From contig CANLWN010000010.1 of assembly GCA_947494825.1 (NCBI GenBank), positions 1-58,512 of the forward strand: a DNA stretch of 58,512 nt, in the 5' to 3' direction. How positions within the stretch are numbered: position 1 is the stretch's first letter; each line of letters starts with the position of its first letter. This DNA is from an uncultured Flavobacteriaceae bacterium (GTDB lineage Bacteria; Bacteroidota; Bacteroidia; Flavobacteriales; Flavobacteriaceae). Below the pieces are notes generated by a model. That model saw only the letters and a list, made by a program, of their open reading frames with translations. It made no database searches and was not told where the DNA came from. Of the stretch, positions 43,729 through 52,171 are shown one piece after another. A program made the position numbers and the translations under genes.

Positions 43729-44091
43729 TTATTCCTTTTTTTGTCCATCCCCGTCCATGTACTTTTGTATCTGTCGTTCTTCCCACCGCTTTACAAAGGG
43801 AGGTTTCAAAAGCTCTTTCAGTGGTTTGGATTTGAACGCAAATACATGTAGTCCGTGAAAAAGCAGCCCCAAACCCCAGAAGATCGGGGTTAATACAATG
43901 TTCCATCCCAGCCAGCTACGAAAACTTTCATCGGTCATATCATAATCGGGAAAAAAATCGAACGCATACACTTTAAGAACAATCAGCGCAATGTTCGCAA
44001 TGATGTATATGGTAAGGTGTCTGTAAAACCCCTTGATACGGGCCACCCGTTTTTGAGCCGCAATATATCTGTCTGAAGGTTGCTGTTCCAC
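43729..44091 (-). CDS. 2TM domain protein
   Basis: A 120-residue inner-membrane protein of the 2TM family. An amphipathic RVARIKGFYRHLTIY segment leads into the first membrane helix, and a second helix follows (IVLTPIFWGLGLLFHGLHVF). The conserved tail WEERQIQKYM ends the domain. The start codon is GTG, reached 11 nt after the previous stop. It is one of five 2TM domains in this operon. The function is unknown; position next to the LytTR regulator suggests part of the sensing device or its target. Confidence 0.88.
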   Translation of the reverse strand: MEQQPSDRYIAAQKRVARIKGFYRHLTIYIIANIALIVLKVYAFDFFPDYDMTDESFRSWLGWNIVLTPIFWGLGLLFHGLHVFAFKSKPLKELLKPPFVKRWEERQIQKYMDGDGQKKE

Positions 44092-44102
44092 TTTTTTACG
44101 AT

Positions 44103-44450
44103 TTATTTGTACTTGGTATATTTTTCAGCTTCGTTCTTATCCTTTTCAATATATTTCTGAATTTGTCTTTCCTCCCACCCCTTGCTGAAAAAAGGATTGA
44201 AGGAGAATACTTTTACGGCATGGAATACGAGTCCAATGCCCCAAAAAAACCATATGGCAAAGGTGCCAAAGTCCCAAAGCGATTCCCCAAGCGATTCTCC
44301 ATCGCTCATGTTGCCTACCACCTTGGCAATGGTAATAAAGCTATTTACCGCCAAGTATACGGTGAGGTGTACATAAAACCCCTTGAGTTCCTCTACTCGT
44401 TTCTTGGCCTTTTTCAGTTTCTCTGAATCATTCATTTCTTTTAGTTCCAT
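44103..44450 (-). CDS. 2TM domain protein
   Basis: A 115-residue protein with the same plan as its neighbours: KKRVEELKGFYVHLTVYL into helix one, IWFFWGIGLVFHAVKVFSFNPF as helix two, then WEERQIQKYIEKD and a Lys/Glu-rich end. The first ATG overlaps the previous gene's stop by 10 nt. A second in-frame ATG five codons later (MNDSEKL) would remove the overlap and is equally plausible. Confidence 0.87.
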   Translation of the reverse strand: MELKEMNDSEKLKKAKKRVEELKGFYVHLTVYLAVNSFITIAKVVGNMSDGESLGESLWDFGTFAIWFFWGIGLVFHAVKVFSFNPFFSKGWEERQIQKYIEKDKNEAEKYTKYK

Positions 44451-44743
44451 TTGTTTTGTTTTTCATCCTCCTCCATGAACTCCTTGATCTTGCGTTCCTC
44501 CCAGTCCCGGCCCATAAACGGATTCAGGTTAAAAAGCTTTAGGGCCTTAAAGATCAGGCCTATACTGACGCCAAATACCACCCATAAAAACCAAGGGTTA
44601 CGCCATTCATCTACATAGTAATTTACACCTGCCACCAAAGCGATAACCAAGAGGGAAGAGAAAATGCTTCCATAAAATTTTTTAATGGCCTCTACACGTT
44701 CTTTGGCCTTTAGGTACTTGTTGTCTTTGTTGATATCTTTCAT
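44441..44743 (-). CDS. 2TM domain protein
   Basis: A 100-residue member of the set. AKERVEAIKKFYGSIFSSLLVIALVAG forms the lead-in and first helix, WFLWVVFGVSIGLIFKALKLFNLNPF the second, and DWEERKIKEFMEED the conserved end. The W and NPF..R.WEERKI residues shared with the kinase tail show common ancestry. It starts 24 nt after the preceding 2TM gene. Confidence 0.87.
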   Translation of the reverse strand: MKDINKDNKYLKAKERVEAIKKFYGSIFSSLLVIALVAGVNYYVDEWRNPWFLWVVFGVSIGLIFKALKLFNLNPFMGRDWEERKIKEFMEEDEKQNKWN

Positions 44744-44767
44744 AGGTTGGTTTTTTAATTGATCTAC

Positions 44768-45049
44768 TTAGAAACGGTCATCTTCCATAAGTTCCTTGAT
44801 TTTCCTGGCCTCCCATCCCCTTCCAAGAATGGGGTTATAGCCATAGGCTTCCATTCCGTGCATCAGGAGCCCGAAGCCCCATCCCAAAATGGGAAAGATG
44901 ACCCAGGGAAAGCTCGTTGTCCGGTAATTGACGTAGGCCAGCACCGGTATCACGATACAATAGGCCAATACATTGGTGTAGAACGATTTGATCTTGGCCA
45001 CCTTTTCTTTGGCCCTGCTGTATTTATCCTTGTTCTCAAAGCATTCCAT
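44768..45049 (-). CDS. 2TM domain protein, close paralogue of the kinase's C-terminal domain
   Basis: A 93-residue protein that matches the last 90 residues of the upstream histidine kinase almost throughout: AYCIVIP.LA..NY.TTSFPW.IFP..GWGFGLLMHGMEA.GYNP..G..WE.RKI. This is much closer than any other pair in the operon, pointing to a recent duplication or an exchange between the free and fused forms. A 117-nt gap separates it from the kinase gene and could hold an internal promoter. Confidence 0.9.
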   Translation of the reverse strand: MECFENKDKYSRAKEKVAKIKSFYTNVLAYCIVIPVLAYVNYRTTSFPWVIFPILGWGFGLLMHGMEAYGYNPILGRGWEARKIKELMEDDRF

Positions 45050-45166
45050 CCTGTATAATCTTTAGGGTGTTTGTTTTATTTCTATACCTCAAAATTCGGA
45101 AGTAAGGAGTTTATTTCTAAATGTAAACTACCCAATTGTCTTTTTTTGGCGATGGATCGTATGCGA

Positions 45167-46501
45167 TTAGAACGTATCATCGTCCATGTACTTCCGTATC
45201 TTGCGTTCCTCCCAGTTTTTCCCGAAAAGGGGATTATAACCAAAGGCTTCCATACCGTGCATCAGCAGCCCGAATCCCCATCCAAAAACGGGAAATATGA
45301 TCCATGGGAAGCTGGTAGTGCTATAATTTAAGAAGGCAAGCAAGGGGATTACTATGCAGTAGGCGGTAAGATTGCCATAGAATCCTTTTATGGCCTCTAC
45401 CCGCTCCTTTGCCTTTTGATACCGCTTATCATCGATATAGCTTTGGGGCGTTTCCATTATTGCTATTTTCTTGGTTAACATGGGTAGTTGCACACTAAAA
45501 TCCCTTCCTTTCTTTGCAATACCCACTTTCCTATCGGTAAGGATACCATACCGTTGTTGGATGTTCTGAAGTCCTACCCCACTGCTCTTTTTGACTACCT
45601 GCTTCTCTTGTAGGTTATTGGTTACCGTAAGAAAGCCATCCTGCTCAAAGACCCTAATGTGCAAGGGTTTTGCAGGGGTAACTACATTGTGCTTTACCGC
45701 ATTCTCCAAGAGAAGTTGCAAAGAAAGGGGTACGATCTTGGCCTCGGGATCGCTAGATTGTTCCGGAACCTCAAAAACGATGCTATCCTCGAACCTCATC
45801 TTTAGGAGTCGCACATAGGTTTTGGCAAACTGCAGTTCCTCATCTACGGAGACCAGGTCCTTGTTTTTTTGTTCCAATACATAGCGATAGACCTTGGAAA
45901 GGGAGGTGGTGAATTTCTGGGCCTGATCCGTGTCCTCTTCTATAAGACTTGTCAAAACGTTTAAGCTATTGAACAAAAAGTGCGGATCTAGTTGGTTTTT
46001 TAGGGCATCGAACTTGGCCGAAGCGGTACCGGCAATAATCTTTTGTTCCTTGACCTTCTTGTCCTGAAGGGACCGGTAAAAGTAGACCGCATGAAAGAAA
46101 ACAGAAATGACAATGGTAATCAACAGGGAGCTGACATAGTATATGGCGCGTTCACCCGCAACAAATTCCTCCCAGCTTTCACCTTCAAAACCCATTTCCG
46201 TAACGATACGGATCCAAAAAATGCCCAACATGGTCAGCACTATGCTCCCCAAGGCACCGATGAGAAGCCTGAATTTTGCATATTTTTTCCACACCACCCT
46301 ATGGTTCAGATAATCAAAAAAGGCGCCATTGATAAGTGTCAATACCACCGCATAGAGCATGTTGTAGCCAATTTGTACCAAGAGAGACCGATCAAAACCG
46401 ATCGGCTCCCCTGACAACAAGGCAATGCCTATAAATATAAAGGACAAAATTGCGCCTATAAGCACGCCAATTGCCAAAGTCTTTGCCCAATATCTTATCA
46501 T
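45167..46501 (-). CDS. LytS-type sensor histidine kinase with C-terminal 2TM domain
   Basis: A 444-residue membrane kinase. The ATG at 46501 is preferred over an in-frame TTG 12 codons upstream. Four transmembrane helices occupy about residues 5-150, followed by a short linker. The His_kinase domain has the phosphoacceptor in LKNQLDPHFLFNSLNVL, and the ATP-binding part shows LQLLLENAVKHN and GVGLQNIQQRY. After the kinase, from about residue 360, comes a complete 2TM domain ending WEERKIRKYMDDD. Kinases of this type normally end after the ATPase domain. It most likely phosphorylates the LytTR protein at the operon's far end. It lies 38 nt after a TPR-like gene. Confidence 0.92.
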   Translation of the reverse strand: MIRYWAKTLAIGVLIGAILSFIFIGIALLSGEPIGFDRSLLVQIGYNMLYAVVLTLINGAFFDYLNHRVVWKKYAKFRLLIGALGSIVLTMLGIFWIRIVTEMGFEGESWEEFVAGERAIYYVSSLLITIVISVFFHAVYFYRSLQDKKVKEQKIIAGTASAKFDALKNQLDPHFLFNSLNVLTSLIEEDTDQAQKFTTSLSKVYRYVLEQKNKDLVSVDEELQFAKTYVRLLKMRFEDSIVFEVPEQSSDPEAKIVPLSLQLLLENAVKHNVVTPAKPLHIRVFEQDGFLTVTNNLQEKQVVKKSSGVGLQNIQQRYGILTDRKVGIAKKGRDFSVQLPMLTKKIAIMETPQSYIDDKRYQKAKERVEAIKGFYGNLTAYCIVIPLLAFLNYSTTSFPWIIFPVFGWGFGLLMHGMEAFGYNPLFGKNWEERKIRKYMDDDTF

Positions 46502-46539
46502 TTGTGTTGTGTTATTATCGCTAGCCAAAGAAAACAATC

Positions 46540-47163
46540 CTAGTTCTGGCAGCTTTTAAAGACCATCTCCGCGCGGTCTTTGCCCCAGTTTGGATGAAAG
46601 TCCGTTTCTGGTTTAAAGGTAGCAAAAAGTTCCAAGGAGCGCTCCACTTCCTTACAGTACGGGGCGGTATCCTGTCCAAAATATCTGGCAGAACCCATAT
46701 CCCATTCTGCCCTGGAAAAAACCACTCTGGGATTTTTGGGATCCAGTTCCGCCGCCTTTTGGTAGATGGTCACTACTTTCGCAGAAAACATCGGTCCGTA
46801 AGTAGCACCATCAAAGGCCACCCATGCGGTATAGATCATGGCCTGTTGCACCAAAATCTCTGAATTATCGGGTGAAATGGCCTTGGCCAAATCCAACAAT
46901 TCCTGGGCCTTATCCAATTGTTGGGTGAGCTTCTCCTTGTCCTTTTCCCCAAAAGAGGAGATCGTATTTACCTGAGCGGCATAGTATAACGGCAACCAAT
47001 TGTCCAATTCCACACTGCTAATGCGTTCAAACATATTGCCTGCTTCCACTGTTTTGCCCTCGCCCCAAAGCTGAAAGGCCTTTTGCATGCCTTTGGTGTA
47101 CTGGTCTTGTGCGAAGGACAAACCTCCAATCAAAAAAGCGGTAATTAAGATCATTTTTTTCAT
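46540..47163 (-). CDS. Exported TPR-like protein
   Basis: A 207-residue protein with a signal peptide ending LSFAQ (about residue 19). The mature part is helical with a TPR-like arrangement: KAFQLWGEGKTVEAGNMFERI, then LDLAKAISPDNSEILVQQAMIY and IYQKAAELDPKNPRVVFSRAEWDMG. It opens the kinase/2TM operon and could sense or bind a periplasmic ligand for it, though that is inference. The 400-nt region upstream is shared with a divergent gene. Confidence 0.85.
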   Translation of the reverse strand: MKKMILITAFLIGGLSFAQDQYTKGMQKAFQLWGEGKTVEAGNMFERISSVELDNWLPLYYAAQVNTISSFGEKDKEKLTQQLDKAQELLDLAKAISPDNSEILVQQAMIYTAWVAFDGATYGPMFSAKVVTIYQKAAELDPKNPRVVFSRAEWDMGSARYFGQDTAPYCKEVERSLELFATFKPETDFHPNWGKDRAEMVFKSCQN

Positions 47164-47564
47164 TTGTATTGTTTTAAAGGGTTATTTGCTGCAAATCTGA
47201 AGGGAAAGCAGGCAATAAAGAAAAAAGAGCGACCCAACTGTGGATATCAGGGGACAGACTGTAAAAAAGGAGGGCAAAAATGGACGGAGACAGAATGTAT
47301 AAGATATTTCCCTCTTGTAAGGGAGGAATAAATTTCATAACATTTTGGGCGTAAAATGTTAAAATTTAGATAATTATGGCTATATTGAAATGATTTTTGC
47401 AGACCGGTTCACTTCCCCCGAGCACCATACTGCAGATGGTTGCTGCCCCTCTTTGTTAGATGACGTTATTGTATGGGTCCGTTGGTCCACCACGGAGGCT
47501 GTCCTTTGGGGTAAACGCAACACGTCGTATAGCTCGATTGTTAACTATCTAATATATAAACACT
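47164..47564. other. Divergent intergenic region, no gene seen
   Basis: It separates the kinase operon from the next exported protein. Two short hairpins are visible: TCCCT/AGGGA around CTTGTA near 47310, and AACATTTT/AAAATGTT around GGGCGT at 47339-47360. The AT-rich stretch around 47360-47390 may hold a promoter. An open frame beginning at 47390 runs out of register into the next gene and is not credible. Confidence 0.5.
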
Positions 47565-48341
47565 ATGAGAACACTAAAAACAGTGCTATTGCTGGCCTGT
47601 GCCCTTTTTTCTACCGCTTTTCTTATCCAAGCTCAAGAAGACAGCACAACACAAGCCTATTGGGTACACGAAGACCAGGTGCGGCCTTCGATGGTAATGG
47701 AATACGAAAAAGCGGCCAAGGAACTGGCTGCCAATTGCAAGGAACACAACATCCAAGGGCTCAGCTGGATTACTTCCTCTACCATGGACTTCCGGTATTT
47801 CTACATTACACCCATTAGTTCCATGGCCGATATCACCTATGACGGATTTGGGCCATTACAGGAAAAAATGGGGGAGGAAGCCTTTAACAAAATGTTCAGT
47901 GACATGGACAAATGTTATGATGCCCATGGAAATTACGTACTTCTTTTGGACAAGGAACTTTCCTATATGCCCGATGGTATTACCCAAACTACCGAGGGCG
48001 AGGATTACCGAAAGTTTTACTATTTGACCACCACTCCGGAGCATTTGGGCGCCATGACCAAGGCTTTTAAAGGCGTCAAGGATATGTATGAACAAAAGGG
48101 TTCCAAAATGCACTATAGGGTGTACCGAAGCGGTTTTGGAAACATGGACACTTACTTTATGGTAGCCTTGTCCGACAAGGACGGTATCTCCTTCGAAACT
48201 CGAAGCGCTGAAAATGATACCCTTTTGGGCGAGGATGCAGCGGCCGTTTTTGGGGAAGTCATGAAATATGCCACAGGTATAGAGCAAATTACAGGACGTA
48301 TGCGTCCCGATCTGGCCTATTCCCCCAAAGAAGAACAATAA
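47565..48341 (+). CDS. Exported protein of unknown function, two-half alpha/beta layout
   Basis: A 258-residue protein with a signal peptide ending LIQAQ (about 24). The mature part seems to consist of two similar alpha/beta halves. The first has YWVHEDQVRPSMVMEYEKAAKEL and a strand with YFYITPI; the second has YYLTTTPEHLGAMTKAFKGVKDMYE and a strand TYFMVALSDKD. This resembles tandem dimeric alpha-beta barrel (ABM-like) domains, as proposed also for the gene at 48957. No catalytic motif is recognised. A good terminator follows the gene. Confidence 0.75.
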   Translation: MRTLKTVLLLACALFSTAFLIQAQEDSTTQAYWVHEDQVRPSMVMEYEKAAKELAANCKEHNIQGLSWITSSTMDFRYFYITPISSMADITYDGFGPLQEKMGEEAFNKMFSDMDKCYDAHGNYVLLLDKELSYMPDGITQTTEGEDYRKFYYLTTTPEHLGAMTKAFKGVKDMYEQKGSKMHYRVYRSGFGNMDTYFMVALSDKDGISFETRSAENDTLLGEDAAAVFGEVMKYATGIEQITGRMRPDLAYSPKEEQ

Positions 48342-48350
48342 CCAGACCTG

Positions 48351-48376
48351 TTGCAGCTAGCTGCAATGATTTTTTT
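48351..48376 (+). terminator. Rho-independent terminator
   Basis: Perfect palindrome TTGCAGCTAGCTGCAA (effective stem TTGCAG/CTGCAA, loop CTAG) followed by TGA and seven T. It lies 10 nt after the exported protein's stop. Confidence 0.8.
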
Positions 48377-48397
48377 ACTAACCAACACCTATACATT

Positions 48398-48916
48398 ATG
48401 AAAAAAGTAAGTTTACTGGGACTGGCCATGCTCCTGTTTGTGGCCTGTCAGCAAAAAGGACCGGCCCGCTACGCCACCACAGGCGCCGAAATAGATGCGG
48501 TCAAATCCCTGGTAGAAGACTACCACAAAGGAAACTGGGAAGGCTGGCTGGGGCATTACGCCGACACCGCCAAATTGCATCACAATACCTCCGAGAAATT
48601 TTCACGGCCCCCAAAGGAGGTAATGGAACAGTTAAAGGGTCTTTTGGCGACCACCTCATCCTACGCCTTCGAGGACGACCCCTTCTACGAGATGATCATT
48701 GACGACAAGGGAGAGACCTGGGTGAATTTCTGGGGAAATTGGAAAGGTACCATTGCCGCCAACAATGAAGAATTGGAGATTCCGGTGCACCTTACCCTGC
48801 AGTTTGTCAACGGTAAAATCGTGGAAGAGCATGCCTATTATAACCTATCCGAATATATGGCCATGATGCGGGAAATAGAAGCGGCCAAGGCTGCAGAAGA
48901 AGAAGCTGACGAATAA
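48398..48916 (+). CDS. NTF2-like (SnoaL-type) lipoprotein
   Basis: A 172-residue lipoprotein with Cys17 (LFVAC). The mature domain has the NTF2-like cone: the helix EIDAVKSLVEDYHKGNWEGWLGHYADTAKLHHNTS, a middle part with the V..QLKGLL helix, and strands GETWVNFWGNWKGT and EIPVHLTLQFVNGKIVEEHAYYN. The tail is Glu/Ala-rich and probably a short helix. The fold binds small hydrophobic molecules or has lyase/isomerase activity in other proteins; nothing specific can be said here. It lies 40 nt before another exported gene. Confidence 0.85.
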   Translation: MKKVSLLGLAMLLFVACQQKGPARYATTGAEIDAVKSLVEDYHKGNWEGWLGHYADTAKLHHNTSEKFSRPPKEVMEQLKGLLATTSSYAFEDDPFYEMIIDDKGETWVNFWGNWKGTIAANNEELEIPVHLTLQFVNGKIVEEHAYYNLSEYMAMMREIEAAKAAEEEADE

Positions 48917-48956
48917 TTAATAACACTATAAACAACCATTAAAAATAAGTAAAGTC

Positions 48957-49721
48957 ATGAAAAGATTAATTTTAGCAGCACTGTTGATTCCCTTTTTGAT
49001 CAACGGCCAAGAACCTACCCCCTCTACCATTTTTACCAATGTAATGTTGACCGCGCATCCCACAAAAATTGCCGAGTTTGAGGCGGGCTTAGCTGCACAC
49101 AACAAAAAGTACCATGCAGATGGCCCATACCAGGCCAGCGTATTCTGGATCGCCAGTGGGAAAAACTCAGGGAAGTACATATGGAGCATGGGACCCAACA
49201 CCTGGGCCTCCATGGATGACGCTCCGGCAAACGATCCTGAGCACACGGCCGATTGGAACACCAATGTGGTAGCGCATGCCATGCCAGACCAGGAAACCAC
49301 CTATTGGAGATCGGACATGAAGCACTCCAACTTTAGTAAGGATTTTAGCCTAAAGAACCTTTCCATTTTTATGATCGACATTAAGCGTTTTAAGCAAATG
49401 GAATTCGAGGCTGTTCTGGATAAGGTGACCAAGGTATACAAGGAAAAAGATCCCGAACAACAGTGGGGCGTTTATTTTAATGAAATGAACAATGTGGACG
49501 GGAAGGATTTTGTTTGGGTAAATTTCTTCGATAAATCGGCCTGGTTAGGAAAGGACGACAAATTCCCCCAATATTTTGAGGAAGTACACGGCGAAGGAAG
49601 TTTTCCGCAATTCTTAAAGGATTTTGAGGCGGCTACCGACGGCCAACAAAGTGAATTCTGGATTTTTAGGGGCGATCTAAGCGGCGCCAACGGTGAGGTG
49701 CAGGCCGTAAACGGACAATAA
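48957..49721 (+). CDS. Exported protein of unknown function, tandem ABM-like layout
   Basis: A 254-residue protein with a signal peptide ending INGQ (about 18). Its first half shows a strand/helix pattern VMLTAHPTKIAEFEAGLAAHNKKYH and YQASVFWIASG. Its second half repeats the plan with IFMIDIKRFKQMEFEAVLDKVTKVYK, WGVYFNEMN and FVWVNFFDK. The pattern suggests two dimeric alpha-beta barrel units in tandem. With the NTF2-like lipoprotein it probably forms a small operon closed by a strong terminator. No known function. Confidence 0.75.
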   Translation: MKRLILAALLIPFLINGQEPTPSTIFTNVMLTAHPTKIAEFEAGLAAHNKKYHADGPYQASVFWIASGKNSGKYIWSMGPNTWASMDDAPANDPEHTADWNTNVVAHAMPDQETTYWRSDMKHSNFSKDFSLKNLSIFMIDIKRFKQMEFEAVLDKVTKVYKEKDPEQQWGVYFNEMNNVDGKDFVWVNFFDKSAWLGKDDKFPQYFEEVHGEGSFPQFLKDFEAATDGQQSEFWIFRGDLSGANGEVQAVNGQ

Positions 49722-49740
49722 CCAACCGTAGTTTGTTAGG

Positions 49741-49776
49741 TAGGGGCGGGAGTTTTATAACTGCCCCTATTTTTTT
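49741..49776 (+). terminator. Rho-independent terminator
   Basis: Stem TAGGGGC/GCCCCTA with a second inner stem AGTT/AACT, followed directly by a run of seven T. It closes the operon of exported proteins. Confidence 0.85.
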
Positions 49777-49803
49777 GCGCAAAAAAACCAAATAGTAACC
49801 TTA
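49775..49803 (+). promoter_or_regulatory. Bacteroidota-type promoter for the DUF418 operon
   Basis: TTG at the end of the terminator T-run (49775-49777), an 18-nt spacer and TAACCTTA (49796-49803) fit the TTG/TAnnTTTG pattern with two mismatches in the -7 box. The ATG lies 12 nt after it, so the leader would be very short. Confidence 0.4.
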
Positions 49804-49815
49804 CACATAAAAAGC

Positions 49816-51126
49816 ATGGCAGAACCATCACAATTTCAACCCACGCAAGCGGCGGCGCGGATCAACTCCCTGGATGTAATTCGGGGTATAGCCCTTCTGG
49901 GCATCTTATTAATGAACATTAGCGGTATGGGACTGCCCTTTGCCTATTCCGATCCCACTATCGCAGGAGGCGCCGAGGGGCTCAATCTGGACGTCTGGAT
50001 CATAAACAACCTGTTCTTTGAGGGCACCATGCGCGGATTGTTTACCCTGCTCTTTGGAGCGGGAGTCATTTTACTTACCTCCAGATTGGAAAAAAACGGT
50101 GCCGGTATTGGCACGGCAGATATCTACTACAGAAGGATGTTGTGGCTTTTGCTCTTTGCGCTGGTACACTCTTATGTATTGCTTTGGGAGGGAGAGATAC
50201 TCTATCCCTATGCCATATTCGGATTAATGCTCTTCCCTTTGAGAAACTCCAGTCCAAAACAACTGATCATTGCGGGACTGGTTCTTCTGGCCATTGGTAT
50301 GGTGTGGGACGTGGGTGCATATAGGAAGTTGCTCAAGACCCAAAAGGAAGGCGTGGCGGCCGAGCTACTGCAAAAACAAGGGGATTCCCTTACCGAGAAG
50401 CAACAAGAGGCCCTGGAAAAATGGGAGAAAAAGAAAGAAAAAAAGACCCCGGAGGAAATAGCGGAACGCATTGAACAAATGCAGGGAGGGTATCTCACCG
50501 TCTTCAAGGCAAAAATAAAGGACAATCAAATGATGCAGACCTGGGTCATCTATAGGTACTGGCCATGGGATCTTTTAAGTTTTATGCTGCTGGGGATGGC
50601 CTTTTTTAAGTTACGGATATTCCACGGCGAACGGTCCATGTTATATTACCTGATTATGTTGATTACGGGATACCTTATAGGCCTGTCTATCAATTACTAC
50701 GAAACAAACGTCGTATTGGAAGGTAATTTTGATGCGGTTTCCCAATCCAAGTCGGGCCAAACCTATGCCATTGGGAGGCTGTTTACTACCCTGGGCCATA
50801 TTGGCCTGTTTATGCTATTCATTAAGTCGGGCATACTTCGTTTTCTTCAGGCATCACTTGCTGCGGTAGGCCGGATGGCCCTGACCAACTATATCATGCA
50901 CAGTATAATTGCGGCCTTTATCTTCTTTGGTTTCGGTTTCTCCCTTTTCGGCAAATTGGAGCGCTATGAGCTGTTCTACATCGTGGGCGGTATTTGGCTG
51001 TTTCAATTGATCTACAGCCCTATTTGGCTCAAATACTTTAAATATGGTCCGGCGGAATGGCTCTGGCGGTCCCTGACCTACAAACACAAACAAGCTTTTT
51101 TAACCAATCCAAAAACCGAGAAATGA
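49816..51126 (+). CDS. DUF418 domain membrane protein
   Basis: A 436-residue inner-membrane protein. It opens with the family signature RINSLDVIRGIALLGILLMNI, followed by several transmembrane helices. A strongly charged cytoplasmic loop follows (about residues 195-225, EKWEKKKEKKTPEEIAERIE), and the DUF418 domain fills the last 170 residues (GRMALTNYIMHSII, YSPIWLKYFKYGPAEWLWRSLTY). DUF418 proteins resemble acyltransferase-3 membrane proteins and are often suspected in envelope modification or transport. The stop overlaps the next gene by 4 nt, linking it to the SGNH-like and MBOAT genes. Confidence 0.9.
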   Translation: MAEPSQFQPTQAAARINSLDVIRGIALLGILLMNISGMGLPFAYSDPTIAGGAEGLNLDVWIINNLFFEGTMRGLFTLLFGAGVILLTSRLEKNGAGIGTADIYYRRMLWLLLFALVHSYVLLWEGEILYPYAIFGLMLFPLRNSSPKQLIIAGLVLLAIGMVWDVGAYRKLLKTQKEGVAAELLQKQGDSLTEKQQEALEKWEKKKEKKTPEEIAERIEQMQGGYLTVFKAKIKDNQMMQTWVIYRYWPWDLLSFMLLGMAFFKLRIFHGERSMLYYLIMLITGYLIGLSINYYETNVVLEGNFDAVSQSKSGQTYAIGRLFTTLGHIGLFMLFIKSGILRFLQASLAAVGRMALTNYIMHSIIAAFIFFGFGFSLFGKLERYELFYIVGGIWLFQLIYSPIWLKYFKYGPAEWLWRSLTYKHKQAFLTNPKTEK

Positions 51127-52169
51127 ATCTAAAACAATCATTTATTATAGCTTTTGTACTGGGTATGGTCGCCATTGCATCCTGGGAAGCGTATTGGCGA
51201 TCGCAGGGAAAGACACCCACCATTCAGGACGATGAGGCCCTATGGGCCCAACAGCGGGCCCGGGTAGACCAATTGACCCAGGACGATTATATCTTTACCG
51301 GATCTTCCCGAATCCATTTTGACCTACAACTGGACCTGTGGGAGTCACTCACCGGAAAGCTTCCGGTACAACTGGCCATGGGCGGGGCTTCTCCCCTACC
51401 TGTATTTAGGGACATTGCCAGAAATACCGACTTCAATGGCACGGTAATCGTGGGCATTACCCCGCCCCTCTTCTTTTCCACCACCTTTCCGCAGGCCCCA
51501 CCCATTTCTGGGCCCCAGGAACGGGTAGATCATTTTTATGACCGTACCTATGCCCAACGCTTCAACCATGCGTTGTCCAAGCCCTTACAGCGCAATCTGG
51601 CGACCATGCACTCCTATGAGGACATGTTGGCGGGCAATGTGGACCTGAAGTCCCTCTTGCAAACCGTAAAATGGGGCAACCGTACCGGAAGACCACAAAT
51701 GCCACCCTTTTATGAATTTGGCGAGCTAAGCGAAGTACGCAATGTACGGATGCTGGACCGCATGGAAACCGACCCTGCTTTTGCACAATCGGTCAAAGAT
51801 GTTTGGATGTTCTGTCTCACGGGGGGTCCCAACATGCCACCCCCTGATAAGAAAGGTACGATGGCCTTCTTTTTAGAGGATGTGGCGTTGATAACGCAAC
51901 GAGGCGGAAAGGTGATTCTACTTCGATGTCCCTCGGCTATGGAATTTAGGGAAATTGAATCCAAAATAACCCCACGACCCCAGTTCTGGGACGAACTTGT
52001 ACAGGTGAGCGGGCTTCCCGCCTATCACTTTGAGGATTATCCCCAGTTTCAAGGGCTGAACCTTCCCGAACTATCGCACTTGTCCGGTCCCGACGCGGAT
52101 GTGTTTACCCGGGAATTCATCCAACTCCTGGAAAAAGATCAATTGATTGCTAACCGTAAATCCAACTAA
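51123..52169 (+). CDS. Membrane-anchored SGNH-like hydrolase, MBOAT partner
   Basis: A 348-residue protein. The ATG at 51123 overlaps the DUF418 stop (ATGA) and begins a signal anchor, FIIAFVLGMVAIASW. The mature part shows an SGNH/GDSL-like arrangement: block I as IFTGSSR with a candidate nucleophile Ser, a Gly/Asn-type block in LAMGGASP, and a C-terminal SHLSGPDADVF with the catalytic His and Asp. The gene is 2 nt before the MBOAT gene, the same pairing as AlgJ/AlgX or PatB-like proteins with AlgI-like acyltransferases. It probably moves an acyl group onto an extracytoplasmic polymer. Confidence 0.8.
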   Translation: MNLKQSFIIAFVLGMVAIASWEAYWRSQGKTPTIQDDEALWAQQRARVDQLTQDDYIFTGSSRIHFDLQLDLWESLTGKLPVQLAMGGASPLPVFRDIARNTDFNGTVIVGITPPLFFSTTFPQAPPISGPQERVDHFYDRTYAQRFNHALSKPLQRNLATMHSYEDMLAGNVDLKSLLQTVKWGNRTGRPQMPPFYEFGELSEVRNVRMLDRMETDPAFAQSVKDVWMFCLTGGPNMPPPDKKGTMAFFLEDVALITQRGGKVILLRCPSAMEFREIESKITPRPQFWDELVQVSGLPAYHFEDYPQFQGLNLPELSHLSGPDADVFTREFIQLLEKDQLIANRKSN

Positions 52170-52171
52170 AT

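Noticed and set aside
47390-47818. 142-codon plus-strand frame overlapping the exported protein at 47565
   Set aside because: Two thirds of it is out of register with a gene that has a clear signal peptide, and the rest has no recognisable features.
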